7,441 nt of DNA from JBKHJA01 sp046538375. Lineage in GTDB: Bacteria; Acidobacteriota; Aminicenantia; Aminicenantales; Aminicenantaceae. The stretch spans positions 1 through 7,441 of the forward strand of contig JBKHJA010000112.1 of assembly GCA_046538375.1 (NCBI GenBank), written 5' to 3'. The translations under genes and the position numbers were made by a program. This document shows positions 1 through 7,157 of this stretch, piece after piece (positions within the stretch are counted from its first letter, which is position 1; each line of letters starts with the position of its first letter). A model generated the notes under the pieces. It saw only the letters and a program-made list of their open reading frames with translations. It searched no databases and was not told where the DNA came from.

Positions 1-1
1 C

Positions 2-61
2 ATCCAAAAAGTTGAAATCACCGCTCACCATATATATGATCTATACGGAAGAATCCTATGA
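2..61 (+). CDS. rimO: C-terminal tail of RimO-like methylthiotransferase (partial)
   Basis: Reading from base 2, an open frame gives 19 residues ending VEITAHHIYDLYGRIL, then TGA at 59-61; the gene continues off the left edge. A terminal 'V-I-T-x-A-x-x-YDL-x-G' segment is the typical last strand of the TRAM domain of RimO, the radical-SAM enzyme that methylthiolates an aspartate of ribosomal protein S12. MiaB-family relatives end in a similar but usually less YDL-like way. Its position directly before pgpA and cinA fits, since rimO-pgpA/pgsA-cinA is a recurrent bacterial gene order. The stop overlaps the pgpA start as ATGA (58-61), so the two are translationally coupled. The call rests on a very short segment plus gene order; another MiaB/RimO-family member is possible. 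Confidence 0.6.
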   Translation: MQKVEITAHHIYDLYGRIL

Positions 62-507
62 AAACGTTCTCAAAAATTCTGGCCTCCTGCCTGGGCCTCG
101 GATATTTCCCCCTGGCTCCCGGGACATTGACCAGCCTGGCGGTGGTATTGATATATAAATTTTATCTCTCTGTCTTAACCTGGCCGGTGCATCTTGTTAT
201 ATTTTTTGTTCTCTTCTTTGCAGGAATAATGACCTCTTCCCGGGTTTCTGCTGATTCAAAAAAAAAGGACCCCCGGAATATCGTCATCGATGAAGCAGCA
301 GGACAGTACCTCTGCCTGTTTCGGTTAAGTCCATCATGGCTCCCTGTTGTTCTGAGTTTTCTCCTTTTCCGCATCTTTGATATAATCAAGCCCTTTCCCA
401 TAAGAAAAGTGGAAGCTTTGACCAGAGGATGGGGCATTATGCTGGATGATATAGCGGCTGCCCTTTATGCGGGGATAATTGTGTATGCTTATCTTCTGTT
501 GAAATGA
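58..507 (+). CDS. pgpA: Phosphatidylglycerophosphatase A (PgpA)
   Basis: A membrane phosphatase that converts phosphatidylglycerophosphate to phosphatidylglycerol, the last step of PG synthesis. The 149 residues are close to the usual PgpA length. Visible family motifs are GLGYFPLAPGT (13-23), the D-x-x-NIVIDE segment (71-79), RIFDIIKPFPI (105-115) and GIMLDD (126-131); the acidic residues of the IDE and LDD motifs are the expected metal/phosphate site. Hydrophobic stretches at about 28-37, 41-58, 92-109 and 132-148 fit an inner-membrane protein. The ATG at 58 overlaps the upstream stop (ATGA) and has a modest GGAAGA Shine-Dalgarno at 47-52. The stop at 505-507 overlaps the cinA start. A run of nine A (258-266) inside codons 67-70 creates an in-frame A-AAA-AAG heptamer (see findings). 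Function is well supported by motifs; activity is inferred. Confidence 0.93.
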   Translation: MKTFSKILASCLGLGYFPLAPGTLTSLAVVLIYKFYLSVLTWPVHLVIFFVLFFAGIMTSSRVSADSKKKDPRNIVIDEAAGQYLCLFRLSPSWLPVVLSFLLFRIFDIIKPFPIRKVEALTRGWGIMLDDIAAALYAGIIVYAYLLLK

Positions 508-1763
508 AAAATAAAAAACATCTTCATGTGGAAATCATGGCAGTGGGATCAGAACTTCTCACTCCTTATTATCAGGACACAAACTCTCTTTACCTCACCC
601 GACGTCTCAATGATCTTGGAATAGAAGTTTCTTACAAGACTGTAGTGGGAGATGATTGGGATAACCTCACCGGTTTTATAAAAGAATCTCTATCTCGGGC
701 AGATGTGGTGATTATTATGGGAGGCTTAGGGCCCACTGAAGATGACAGGACCCGGGAAGCAGTGGCGGGTGTTCTCCACAAAAAGCTGGTCTTCAAACCC
801 CAAGTGCTGAAAAAAATCGAACAAAGATTCAAGCGCAGAAATCTGTCCATGCCCGCTGTTAACCGGAAACAAGCTTATATCATGGAGGGAGCAGAGATTC
901 TGGAAAACAGATGCGGGACAGCACCGGGCCTCTGGGTGGAGACGGATTCGCAGATTATCATTCTCTTCCCCGGACCACCCCATGAACTCAAACCCATGTT
1001 CGAGAAATTTGCCTGGCCCCGGCTTCAAAAGCTCAAAACCCAGCACACCGCCCGCCGGATTCTGAAAACAACCGGCTTAACAGAGTCAGAGATAGAAAGC
1101 ATCATCTCCCCGTTTTATCCTGAAGATCCTTCTCTCAAGCTCACCACCCTTGCTTATCCAGGACAGATAGAAATCCATCTTTTTTCCCGAAGCGCCCAAA
1201 CTCAGGATGAAGCAGAGCGAAACCTCAACCAGCTCCAGAAATCTATCCAGGAAAAGCTCAAAGATCATGTTTTCTCTGAACAAGGAGAAGAGCTGGAGGA
1301 AGTGGTGGGCAGGCTTTTGAGAATCCATAAAAAAAACCTGGCGGTGGCTGAATCCTGTACCGGCGGTCTGCTGGCCCATCGCCTCACCAATGTTCCTGGA
1401 AGTTCAGATTATTTTATCCAGGGAGTGGTGGCCTACAGCAATCAGGCAAAAATGAAAGTTCTGGATGTTCCTCCTGATATCATAGAAAAACACGGAGCCG
1501 TCAGCAAGCAGGTGGCCCAGGCTATGGCCGAGGGAGTGAGGAAAAAATCCTGTTCCCATTTGGGTGTGGGCATAACCGGCATAGCTGGCCCCGCAGGGGG
1601 AACTCCAGCAAAGCCGGTGGGGATGGTGTTTGTGGCTTTAGCCTGGGATGATGGAGTTAAGGTTTCAGAAAACCTGTTTTTGGGCCCAAGAAAAGCGGTG
1701 AAGTTTCAATCCACCCAGAAGGGCCTGGATATGGTGAGAAGGTATTTTATAAAATCCCTGTAA
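504..1763 (+). CDS. cinA: CinA: nucleotide pyrophosphatase / NMN deamidase fusion
   Basis: A full-length two-domain CinA of 419 residues. The N-terminal MoCF-like domain (about 6-175) shows AVGSELL (13-19), GGLGPTEDD (73-81) and FPGPPHE (155-161); in characterised relatives this domain hydrolyses ADP-ribose. The C-terminal PncC domain (about 262-415) shows AESCTGG (282-288), VPGSSDYF (297-304), an EKHGAVS segment (328-334) and GITGIAGPAGG (356-366); it deamidates nicotinamide mononucleotide to nicotinate mononucleotide, salvaging NAD breakdown products. The serine of AESCTGG is the conserved catalytic-site residue of that family. The ATG at 504 overlaps the pgpA stop (ATGA) and no Shine-Dalgarno precedes it, so translation probably depends on coupling. 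The stop TAA at 1761-1763 overlaps a possible thpR start (TAATG). The old name 'competence-induced' does not imply competence here. Confidence 0.95.
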   Translation: MKNKKHLHVEIMAVGSELLTPYYQDTNSLYLTRRLNDLGIEVSYKTVVGDDWDNLTGFIKESLSRADVVIIMGGLGPTEDDRTREAVAGVLHKKLVFKPQVLKKIEQRFKRRNLSMPAVNRKQAYIMEGAEILENRCGTAPGLWVETDSQIIILFPGPPHELKPMFEKFAWPRLQKLKTQHTARRILKTTGLTESEIESIISPFYPEDPSLKLTTLAYPGQIEIHLFSRSAQTQDEAERNLNQLQKSIQEKLKDHVFSEQGEELEEVVGRLLRIHKKNLAVAESCTGGLLAHRLTNVPGSSDYFIQGVVAYSNQAKMKVLDVPPDIIEKHGAVSKQVAQAMAEGVRKKSCSHLGVGITGIAGPAGGTPAKPVGMVFVALAWDDGVKVSENLFLGPRKAVKFQSTQKGLDMVRRYFIKSL

Positions 1764-1764
1764 T

Positions 1765-1769
1765 GGAGA
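1765..1769 (+). promoter_or_regulatory. Ribosome binding site that favours thpR start at 1775
   Basis: GGAGA lies five bases before the ATG at 1775 and inside the first codons of the alternative reading from ATG 1763. The 1775 start gives the usual family N-terminus (MRTFIAIDL), so this site argues for the inner start. The 1763 start would instead rely on TAATG coupling to the cinA stop. Confidence 0.55.
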
Positions 1770-1774
1770 AAGAA

Positions 1775-2329
1775 ATGAGAACGTTTATCGCCATAGATCT
1801 TGATGATAAAATAAAGCAGAGTCTTTCTTCACTCATCCAAGAACTGGATAAAGTCAGCACCAACATCAAATGGGTAAAAAAGGAAGCCATGCATCTGACA
1901 TTAAAATTTCTGGGGGAGATTGCACTGGAAAAAATCTCAGAAATCAAAGCTGTCCTGGAGAAGATCTGCCGGCAGTATGATGGCTTTTCTTTAAAACTCA
2001 AGGGGACAGGGAGTTTCCCTCCTGGGAAGAAGCCCAGAGTGCTCTGGGTGGGAGTGGAAGAAAGCAGCAATATAAAATCACTTCAGGCACGGATCGAACA
2101 AGAATTAGAAAATCTGGGATTTGCCAAGGAAAAAAGAGAATTTCATCCCCATCTTACTCTGGGGAGAGTGAAACCGCGATCTCATCTGGGAGGAGTTCCC
2201 TCCAAGCTCAGCCAGAAAAAGCAAACAGATTATGGAGAAATGAAAGTCAAAAAAATCACTTTCTTCCAGAGTATTCTCAAACCCACAGGGGCTGAGTACA
2301 AAATCATTTCTGAATTTGAACTCAAATGA
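1775..2329 (+). CDS. thpR: RNA 2',3'-cyclic phosphodiesterase (ThpR/LigT family)
   Basis: A 2H-phosphoesterase of 184 residues from this start (188 if ATG 1763 is used). Both catalytic H-x-T-x tetrads are present: HLTL at 40-43, within MHLTLKFLGE, and HLTL at 126-129, within FHPHLTLGR. The start MRTFIAIDL is the classic family N-terminus. Characterised members open 2',3'-cyclic phosphates at RNA ends to 2'-phosphates and were first known as 2'-5' RNA ligases; the role is probably tRNA or RNA end processing in the cytoplasm. cinA-thpR adjacency recurs in many bacteria, often followed by recA, which is absent here. The stop at 2327-2329 overlaps the plsY start as ATGA. Family assignment is firm; the cellular substrate is not known from sequence. 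Confidence 0.92.
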   Translation: MRTFIAIDLDDKIKQSLSSLIQELDKVSTNIKWVKKEAMHLTLKFLGEIALEKISEIKAVLEKICRQYDGFSLKLKGTGSFPPGKKPRVLWVGVEESSNIKSLQARIEQELENLGFAKEKREFHPHLTLGRVKPRSHLGGVPSKLSQKKQTDYGEMKVKKITFFQSILKPTGAEYKIISEFELK

Positions 2330-2916
2330 AAATTCTTTATGCTCTCTTCTCTTACCTGGTCGGTTCCATTCCCACCGGATTCATCCTTTTTTATCTGAGG
2401 GAAAAAAAAGATATCCGCGGCTACGGGAGTCAAGCCACAGGAGCCACCAATGTTCTCCGTCTCACCGGCTGGGGATTCGGACTGATTGTTCTTTTGGCCG
2501 ACTTTGTTAAGGGGCTGTTTCCCGTATGGCTGGCCGTAAAAATTTTTCAGGACCACACCTTTGCGGCTGTCTGTGCCTTCCTGGTGGTGGTGGGCCATTG
2601 TTTTCCCGTTTACATCAAATTTAAGGGAGGAAAAGGAGTGGCCACCACGGCAGGAGTGTATGCTGTTTTAGCCCTAAAACCCCTGGTTTTGAGTGCAATC
2701 ATTTTCCTCCCTGTGGTGCTGCTGACCCGCTACATGTCTCTTGCTTCTCTGATCGCTGCACTGTTCTTTCCTCTCTGGGTTTACCTGTTGGGAGGAGAAA
2801 TGGAAATTGTGGGGTTGAGTGCGGCCCTTTTTCTTTTGGTCGCTTCCAGGCATCGGGGAAATATAGGGAGGCTCATCAAAGGAACTGAGAGAAAAATAGG
2901 GGGAAAAGCAAGATGA
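2326..2916 (+). CDS. plsY: Glycerol-3-phosphate acyltransferase PlsY
   Basis: An integral membrane acyltransferase that moves an acyl group from acyl-phosphate (made by PlsX, not in this window) to glycerol-3-phosphate, giving lysophosphatidate. The 196 residues match the family length. Seen motifs: GSIPTG (13-18), GSQATGATNVLR (34-45, the G3P/phosphate loop), GHCFPVYIKFKGGKGVAT (90-107) with its conserved histidine H91, RYMSLAS (135-141) and the terminal HRGNIGRL (176-183). Several hydrophobic helices separate these motifs. In the first catalytic loop many members have Asn three residues before the glycine of GATN; here the loop reads S-Q-A-T-G, and variants at that position occur in the family, so it is not evidence of inactivity. 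The ATG at 2326 overlaps the thpR stop, with no Shine-Dalgarno visible. Its substrate is made by the next gene, gpsA. An A8 run lies at 2402-2409. Confidence 0.95.
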   Translation: MKILYALFSYLVGSIPTGFILFYLREKKDIRGYGSQATGATNVLRLTGWGFGLIVLLADFVKGLFPVWLAVKIFQDHTFAAVCAFLVVVGHCFPVYIKFKGGKGVATTAGVYAVLALKPLVLSAIIFLPVVLLTRYMSLASLIAALFFPLWVYLLGGEMEIVGLSAALFLLVASRHRGNIGRLIKGTERKIGGKAR

Positions 2917-3911
2917 AGGCCTGCATTATCGGAGGTGGAACCTGGGGAAGCGCTTTTGCTCATTATCTTGGGAATTTAGATATGGAGACCCGTATTTGGA
3001 TAAGAGAAAAAGATGTTTACCAGGATACTTTTCGAAGAAGAGAAAACAGAACCTTTTTGCCCGGCTATGTGTTCCCCCCATCGGTCCTTTTTTTCAATGA
3101 CATAGAAAAGGCCGTGAAGACCGCGGACATGGTTTTTGTCGCCGTACCCTCTAAATTCTGCCGGAAAGTTTATGAGGAAGCTGCTCCATCCCTCTCCCCG
3201 GATCAAATCATGGTCAGCCTGACCAAAGGCATTGAAGAAGAGTCTTTAAGAAGGATGAGCGAAGTGATGGAAGAAATTTTCTCTCCCTTTTTTGCTCCCC
3301 GCGTGGCTGTCCTTTCCGGTCCAAGTTTTGCTCTGGAAGTTGCTGCCCAGCACCCCACTGCTGTGGTGGTGGCATCCAAAGATATCGGTCTGGCCAAAAA
3401 AATCCAGCATCTGATCTCCAGTGCCAGTTTCCGCGTCTACATCACTCAGGACATCATCGGAGTGGAGCTGGCCGGTTCTCTGAAAAACGTGATCGCCATT
3501 GCTTCGGGAATACTGGATTCTCTTGAGTTCGGCAGCAATTCCATCGCTGCTCTGATCACCAGGGGATTATCCGAGATAAGAAGGTTGGGAGTCAAACTGG
3601 GAGCAAAGAAAGAAACTTTTTCCGGGTTAGCTGGGGTAGGAGATTTGGTCCTCACCTGTACAGGAAAACTGAGTCGAAACCGGTATGTGGGCTATGAACT
3701 GGGAAAGGGAAAATCCCTGACAGAAATCACTTCCCGCATGAAGATGGTGGCCGAAGGTATCACCACCACTGTCTCTGCCCTTCAACTGGCCCGGATAAAA
3801 GGAGTGGAAATGCCCATCTGTGAGCAGGTCTATCAAGTCCTGTACGCGGGCAAACACCCTGAAAAAGCCCTTCAGGATTTAATGTCCAGAAAACTAAAAG
3901 AGGAATACTGA
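2913..3911 (+). CDS. gpsA: NAD(P)H glycerol-3-phosphate dehydrogenase GpsA
   Basis: A cytoplasmic enzyme that reduces dihydroxyacetone phosphate to sn-glycerol-3-phosphate, the backbone of phospholipids. The 332 residues match the usual length. The N-terminal Rossmann motif GGGTWGSA is at 7-14; the NRTFLPG substrate-loop motif is at 45-51; VPSKF is at 78-82 and SLTKG at 102-106 with K105; SGPSFA is at 135-140; the catalytic lysine is K191 in ELAGSLKN; AGVGDL with D244 and SRNR (254-257) complete the active site. Nothing is truncated. The ATG at 2913 overlaps the plsY stop (ATGA), and an AGGGGG purine run at 2898-2903 may serve as Shine-Dalgarno. plsY-gpsA pairing is common and puts supplier and user of G3P in one transcript. 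Confidence 0.96.
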   Translation: MKACIIGGGTWGSAFAHYLGNLDMETRIWIREKDVYQDTFRRRENRTFLPGYVFPPSVLFFNDIEKAVKTADMVFVAVPSKFCRKVYEEAAPSLSPDQIMVSLTKGIEEESLRRMSEVMEEIFSPFFAPRVAVLSGPSFALEVAAQHPTAVVVASKDIGLAKKIQHLISSASFRVYITQDIIGVELAGSLKNVIAIASGILDSLEFGSNSIAALITRGLSEIRRLGVKLGAKKETFSGLAGVGDLVLTCTGKLSRNRYVGYELGKGKSLTEITSRMKMVAEGITTTVSALQLARIKGVEMPICEQVYQVLYAGKHPEKALQDLMSRKLKEEY

Positions 3912-3925
3912 ATGAAAAGGGGGAT

Positions 3926-4690
3926 ATGATGAAAATCAAATGGTTATCCACGGCATTGATCATTTTAAATTTGATTTTCTGCACATCCACTTCAGAAAAG
4001 ATTCAGCAGGCCAGGGAGAAAAATCCTCGGTATCACTACAATATGGGATCATTTTATCTCAACAACGGGAATGTGAACGAAGCCATATCACACTTCCAAA
4101 AATCTCTTTCCCTCAGCCCCAATTATTTTCTGGCCTTTAATGGTCTTGGCCTGGCTTATTCCATGAAAGGAGAACTGGAAGAATCGGCAAAATATTTTCA
4201 AAAATGCCTCACCATCAATCCCACTTTCTCTGAAGCGCGGAACAACCTGGGTATGATTTACCAGGAAATGGGGCTTCTTGACAAAGCCGAACAAGAATAC
4301 CGTCAGGCAGCATCTGATAAAAACTACAGCTCGAGAGAACTTCCCTACTACAATCTGGCCAGGCTCTGCCTTCTTCAGGAGAAATCGAAGGAAGCTTTGG
4401 ACTATGTCCAAATGGCTCTACAGATCAATAAAGACATGGCTATGGCCTATAATTTAAAAGGCATCATAAACGAAAAATTAGAGAACTTTGATGAAGCCAT
4501 CGCAAGTTACCTTCAGGCCTTAAGAATTGTTCCCCGGGATGTCTATTTCAATTTCAACCTGGCAGTGGCTTACTTTAAAAACAATGAATTGAAAAAAGCT
4601 CAGGAAATTTTTGAGGAAATTTCTCCCCGCGTTACTGATCCGGAGATGAAGGATAAGATCAATCAGTACCTGAAAATAATCCAAAAATAA
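3926..4690 (+). CDS. Secreted or membrane-anchored TPR protein, possible lipoprotein
   Basis: A 254-residue protein with a short basic N-terminus (MMKIK), a hydrophobic stretch at 7-18 and Cys19, followed by about six tetratricopeptide repeats covering roughly 34-233 (clear repeat cores near 36-66, 70-100, 104-130, 140-168, 173-204 and 207-233). TPRs are protein-protein scaffolds. LIFC could be a lipobox, but Phe just before Cys is atypical, so a plain signal anchor is also possible. Gram-negative TPR lipoproteins of this size include NlpI and PilF/PilW-like proteins, but nothing here identifies either. A GGGGG Shine-Dalgarno (3919-3923) sits two bases before ATG 3926 and five before ATG 3929, so the second Met may be the real start. 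It follows gpsA by 14 bases and probably ends the operon. Confidence 0.8.
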   Translation: MMKIKWLSTALIILNLIFCTSTSEKIQQAREKNPRYHYNMGSFYLNNGNVNEAISHFQKSLSLSPNYFLAFNGLGLAYSMKGELEESAKYFQKCLTINPTFSEARNNLGMIYQEMGLLDKAEQEYRQAASDKNYSSRELPYYNLARLCLLQEKSKEALDYVQMALQINKDMAMAYNLKGIINEKLENFDEAIASYLQALRIVPRDVYFNFNLAVAYFKNNELKKAQEIFEEISPRVTDPEMKDKINQYLKIIQK

Positions 4691-4698
4691 TCCCGTAT

Positions 4699-5955
4699 TT
4701 ATGTGCCTTCCTCCCAGGCCGCCAGGTATTTCTTCTGTTCACCCGTCAATTTATCAATTTTGACCCCAAGAGCTTTCAACTTCATCCGGGCAATTTCTTC
4801 ATCCATCTCAACAGGCACTGGATAGACCTTCTTTTGAAGAGACTCCCCTTCCTGAGACAGGTATAAAACACTCAGAGCCTGATTGGCAAAACTCATATCC
4901 ATGACCACGGCTGGATGCCCTTCTGCTGCCGCCAGATTGATCAACCTTCCCTCAGCCAAAAGATAGATCTTTCTTCCGTTTTTTAGAGTATATTCCTCCA
5001 CAAACTCCCTGATCTTCCTCTTTTTTTGGGAAAGTTTTTCCAGGGCTGGAATATCGATTTCTACATTGAAGTGACCGGAGTTAGCCACAACAGCACCGTC
5101 TTTCATCTTTTGAAAATGCCCACCGTTTATCACATTCTTATCTCCAGTTACAGTGACAAAGACATCTCCGATGGGAGCAGCCTCCTTTAAACTCATCACC
5201 TGGAATCCATCCATCACCGCTTCCAATGCCCTGAGAGGGTCCACCTCAGTGATGATGACTTTGGCTCCAGCTCCTTTGGCTCTCATGGCCACTCCCCGGC
5301 CGCACCATCCGTATCCTGAAACCACAAAATTCAAGCCCGCCAGAAGAATATTGGTGGCCCTCAGGATTCCATCGATAGAACTCTGACCGGTGCCGTAACG
5401 GTTGTCAAAGAGATGTTTGGATTTGGCATCATTGACAGCCACAATGGGGTATAGAAGCACCTTTCTCTTGGCCATGCTTTTCAACCGGATGACTCCTGTA
5501 GTGGTTTCTTCAGTCCCTCCCACAATATTTCCCGCCAAATTCTTTCTTTCCGAATGGACTGTACATACCAGATCTGCCCCATCGTCCATGGTTATCTGAG
5601 GTTCTGTATCAAGCGCCTGGTTGATATGCCGGTAATAAGTCTTCTCATCTTCCCCCTTTACGGCGAAAACAGGGACCTGGTAGTGTTTCACCAGGGCCGC
5701 AGCAACATCATCCTGGGTACTGAGTGGATTGGAAGCAGTAAGGGCAACTTCTGCACCCCCCAGTTTTAACACTTCCATCAAGTTTGCCGTCTCGCTGGTA
5801 ACATGGAGGCAGGCCGAAATCCTGATACCCTGGAGAGGTTTCTCTCGTGAGAATTTATCTTTAAGAAGGTCAAGCACGGGCATAAACCTTCCCGCCCACT
5901 CCTTTTTGAGCTCTCCTTGATCCGCCAGGGATAAATCTTTCACATCATATTCCAT
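4699..5955 (-). CDS. ahcY: Adenosylhomocysteinase, short (archaeal/thermophile-like) form
   Basis: Hydrolyses S-adenosylhomocysteine to adenosine and homocysteine with bound NAD, relieving product inhibition of methyltransferases. Seen in its 418 residues: HVTSETA with H51, NPLSTQDDVAAAL (76-88), DDGADL (124-129), GGTEETTTG (146-154), NDAKSK (175-180) with K178, LFDNRYGTGQS (182-192) with D184, the NAD loop GYGWCGRG (214-221), and the AEGRLINLAAAEGHP stretch (about 344-358). All expected catalytic residues are present. Typical eukaryotic/proteobacterial enzymes are longer and end in a conserved Lys/Tyr tail; this one ends AAWEEGT, like the short archaeal and Thermotoga-type forms, some of which prefer S-inosylhomocysteine. 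The usual Cys before NPLSTQDD is Ser here. An AAGGAGA ribosome site (5967-5961) is six bases from the ATG. It lies 10 bases after metK, so the two are one operon. Confidence 0.95.
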   Translation of the reverse strand: MEYDVKDLSLADQGELKKEWAGRFMPVLDLLKDKFSREKPLQGIRISACLHVTSETANLMEVLKLGGAEVALTASNPLSTQDDVAAALVKHYQVPVFAVKGEDEKTYYRHINQALDTEPQITMDDGADLVCTVHSERKNLAGNIVGGTEETTTGVIRLKSMAKRKVLLYPIVAVNDAKSKHLFDNRYGTGQSSIDGILRATNILLAGLNFVVSGYGWCGRGVAMRAKGAGAKVIITEVDPLRALEAVMDGFQVMSLKEAAPIGDVFVTVTGDKNVINGGHFQKMKDGAVVANSGHFNVEIDIPALEKLSQKKRKIREFVEEYTLKNGRKIYLLAEGRLINLAAAEGHPAVVMDMSFANQALSVLYLSQEGESLQKKVYPVPVEMDEEIARMKLKALGVKIDKLTGEQKKYLAAWEEGT

Positions 5956-5965
5956 TCATTTCTCC

Positions 5966-7144
5966 TTAATCGCTTGACTTGAGACCAGCGTCTCCTCTCA
6001 AAATCTCAGCTTTATCTGTCTTTTCCCAGGTAAATTCTTCTTCATTCCGGCCAAAGTGGCCGTAGCAAGCTGTCTTTTTGTAAATGGGTCGAAGCAGCCT
6101 CAAAGTATCAATCATCTTTTTAGGTCTGAGATCAAAATGCGCTCGAATCAAATCTTTGATCTTATTCTCAGAGATCTTTCCGGTTCCATAAGTATCCACC
6201 ATTAGAGAAACCGGATGAGGCACCCCGATAGCATAAGCTATCTGAATTTCGAGCTTATCAGCGATCCCTGCTGCTACCAGGTTTTTGGCCACATACCGAG
6301 CCATATAAGACCCAGATCGATCCACTTTTGAGGGGTCCTTTCCGGATAAACAACCACCCCCATGACTTCCTACTCCTCCGTAGGTATCCACTATGATTTT
6401 GCGGCCGGTAATTCCGGTATCCGCAAAAGGCCCCCCCTGCTCAAAACGGCCCGTTTCGTTTATGTAAATCTTTGTATTTTTATCCATCATTCCTGGAGGA
6501 ACAACCTTTTTTATGACCATATTTTTTATATTCTCTCTCAAATCTCCCATTTTCACACGAGGATCGTGTTGGGCAGCGATCACCACCGCTTCCACTCTCT
6601 TGGGAAGATGGGAATCATATTCAATAGTCACTTGAGACTTACCGTCTGGCCTCAGGTAGGGCAGTATTTTTTCTTTTCGCACCTGGCTCAGTCTTTTCAC
6701 CAGTTTATGGGCGACCAAGATAGGCATGGGCATCAGTTCCTCTGTCTCTGCACAGGCGTATCCAAACATAAGTCCCTGATCTCCTGCTCCCTGCTCGCGG
6801 TCATCAGTCTCATCCACTCCTCTGGCAATATCCGCAGACTGTTCATGGATGGAAGAAATCACCCCACATGTTTCATAATCAAAACCGTATTTGGCCCTGG
6901 TATAGCCGATTTCTTTAACCGTATTTCTGACTACCTTCTGGAATTCACAATAGCCATTGCTGGTAATCTCTCCGGCAATAAGCACCATTCCGGTGGTCAC
7001 CAAGGTCTCACAAGCCACCCTGCTATGGGGATCCTGGCTGATGAGATCATCGAGAATGGCATCGGAAATCTGATCGCAAATTTTATCAGGATGACCTTCT
7101 GTAACTGATTCTGAGGTGAAAAAATGTCTTCCATCTATACTCAT
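5966..7144 (-). CDS. metK: S-adenosylmethionine synthetase
   Basis: Makes S-adenosylmethionine from methionine and ATP. From the start chosen here it is 392 residues, a normal length. Visible motifs: TSESVTEGHPDK (10-21), HEQSADIARGVD (90-101), GAGDQG (119-124, the signature with the flexible-loop flank), GRFEQGGPFADTGITGRK (232-249), GGGCLSGKDPSKVDRSG (262-278, the phosphate loop, more often GGGAFSGKD), YAIGVPHP (283 onward) and the terminal YGHFGR and WEKTDKA segments. An ATG at 7150 in the same frame abuts the Shine-Dalgarno AAAGGAG (7157-7151) with no spacer, whereas ATG 7144 is six bases away, so 7144 is preferred (MSIDGRHFF). The gene leads the metK-ahcY operon. The leader carries a hairpin that pairs with the Shine-Dalgarno. 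Confidence 0.96.
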   Translation of the reverse strand: MSIDGRHFFTSESVTEGHPDKICDQISDAILDDLISQDPHSRVACETLVTTGMVLIAGEITSNGYCEFQKVVRNTVKEIGYTRAKYGFDYETCGVISSIHEQSADIARGVDETDDREQGAGDQGLMFGYACAETEELMPMPILVAHKLVKRLSQVRKEKILPYLRPDGKSQVTIEYDSHLPKRVEAVVIAAQHDPRVKMGDLRENIKNMVIKKVVPPGMMDKNTKIYINETGRFEQGGPFADTGITGRKIIVDTYGGVGSHGGGCLSGKDPSKVDRSGSYMARYVAKNLVAAGIADKLEIQIAYAIGVPHPVSLMVDTYGTGKISENKIKDLIRAHFDLRPKKMIDTLRLLRPIYKKTACYGHFGRNEEEFTWEKTDKAEILRGDAGLKSSD

Positions 7145-7150
7145 GGTCAT

Positions 7151-7157
7151 CTCCTTT
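7151..7157 (-). promoter_or_regulatory. metK Shine-Dalgarno, decides start at 7144
   Basis: On the minus strand AAAGGAG directly touches the ATG at 7150 and lies six bases from the in-frame ATG at 7144. Only the second spacing is normal, so the protein most likely starts MSIDGRHFF. Confidence 0.75.

Noticed and set aside
726..1046. 106-codon minus-strand frame inside cinA
   Set aside because: It lies opposite the conserved MoCF-like domain with no independent support.
2359..2451. PlsY as a degenerate enzyme because its loop reads GSQATGATN
   Set aside because: The rest of the catalytic motifs are intact and the family tolerates variation at this position.
4088..4411. 107-codon minus-strand frame opposite the TPR gene
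   Set aside because: It has no ribosome site or motifs and overlaps TPR repeats that are clearly coding on the other strand.
6362..7108. Long open frame (248 codons) on the plus strand opposite metK
   Set aside because: It is antisense to a clear MetK, has no recognisable motif and has a Cys/His/Phe/Ser-rich composition typical of a shadow frame.
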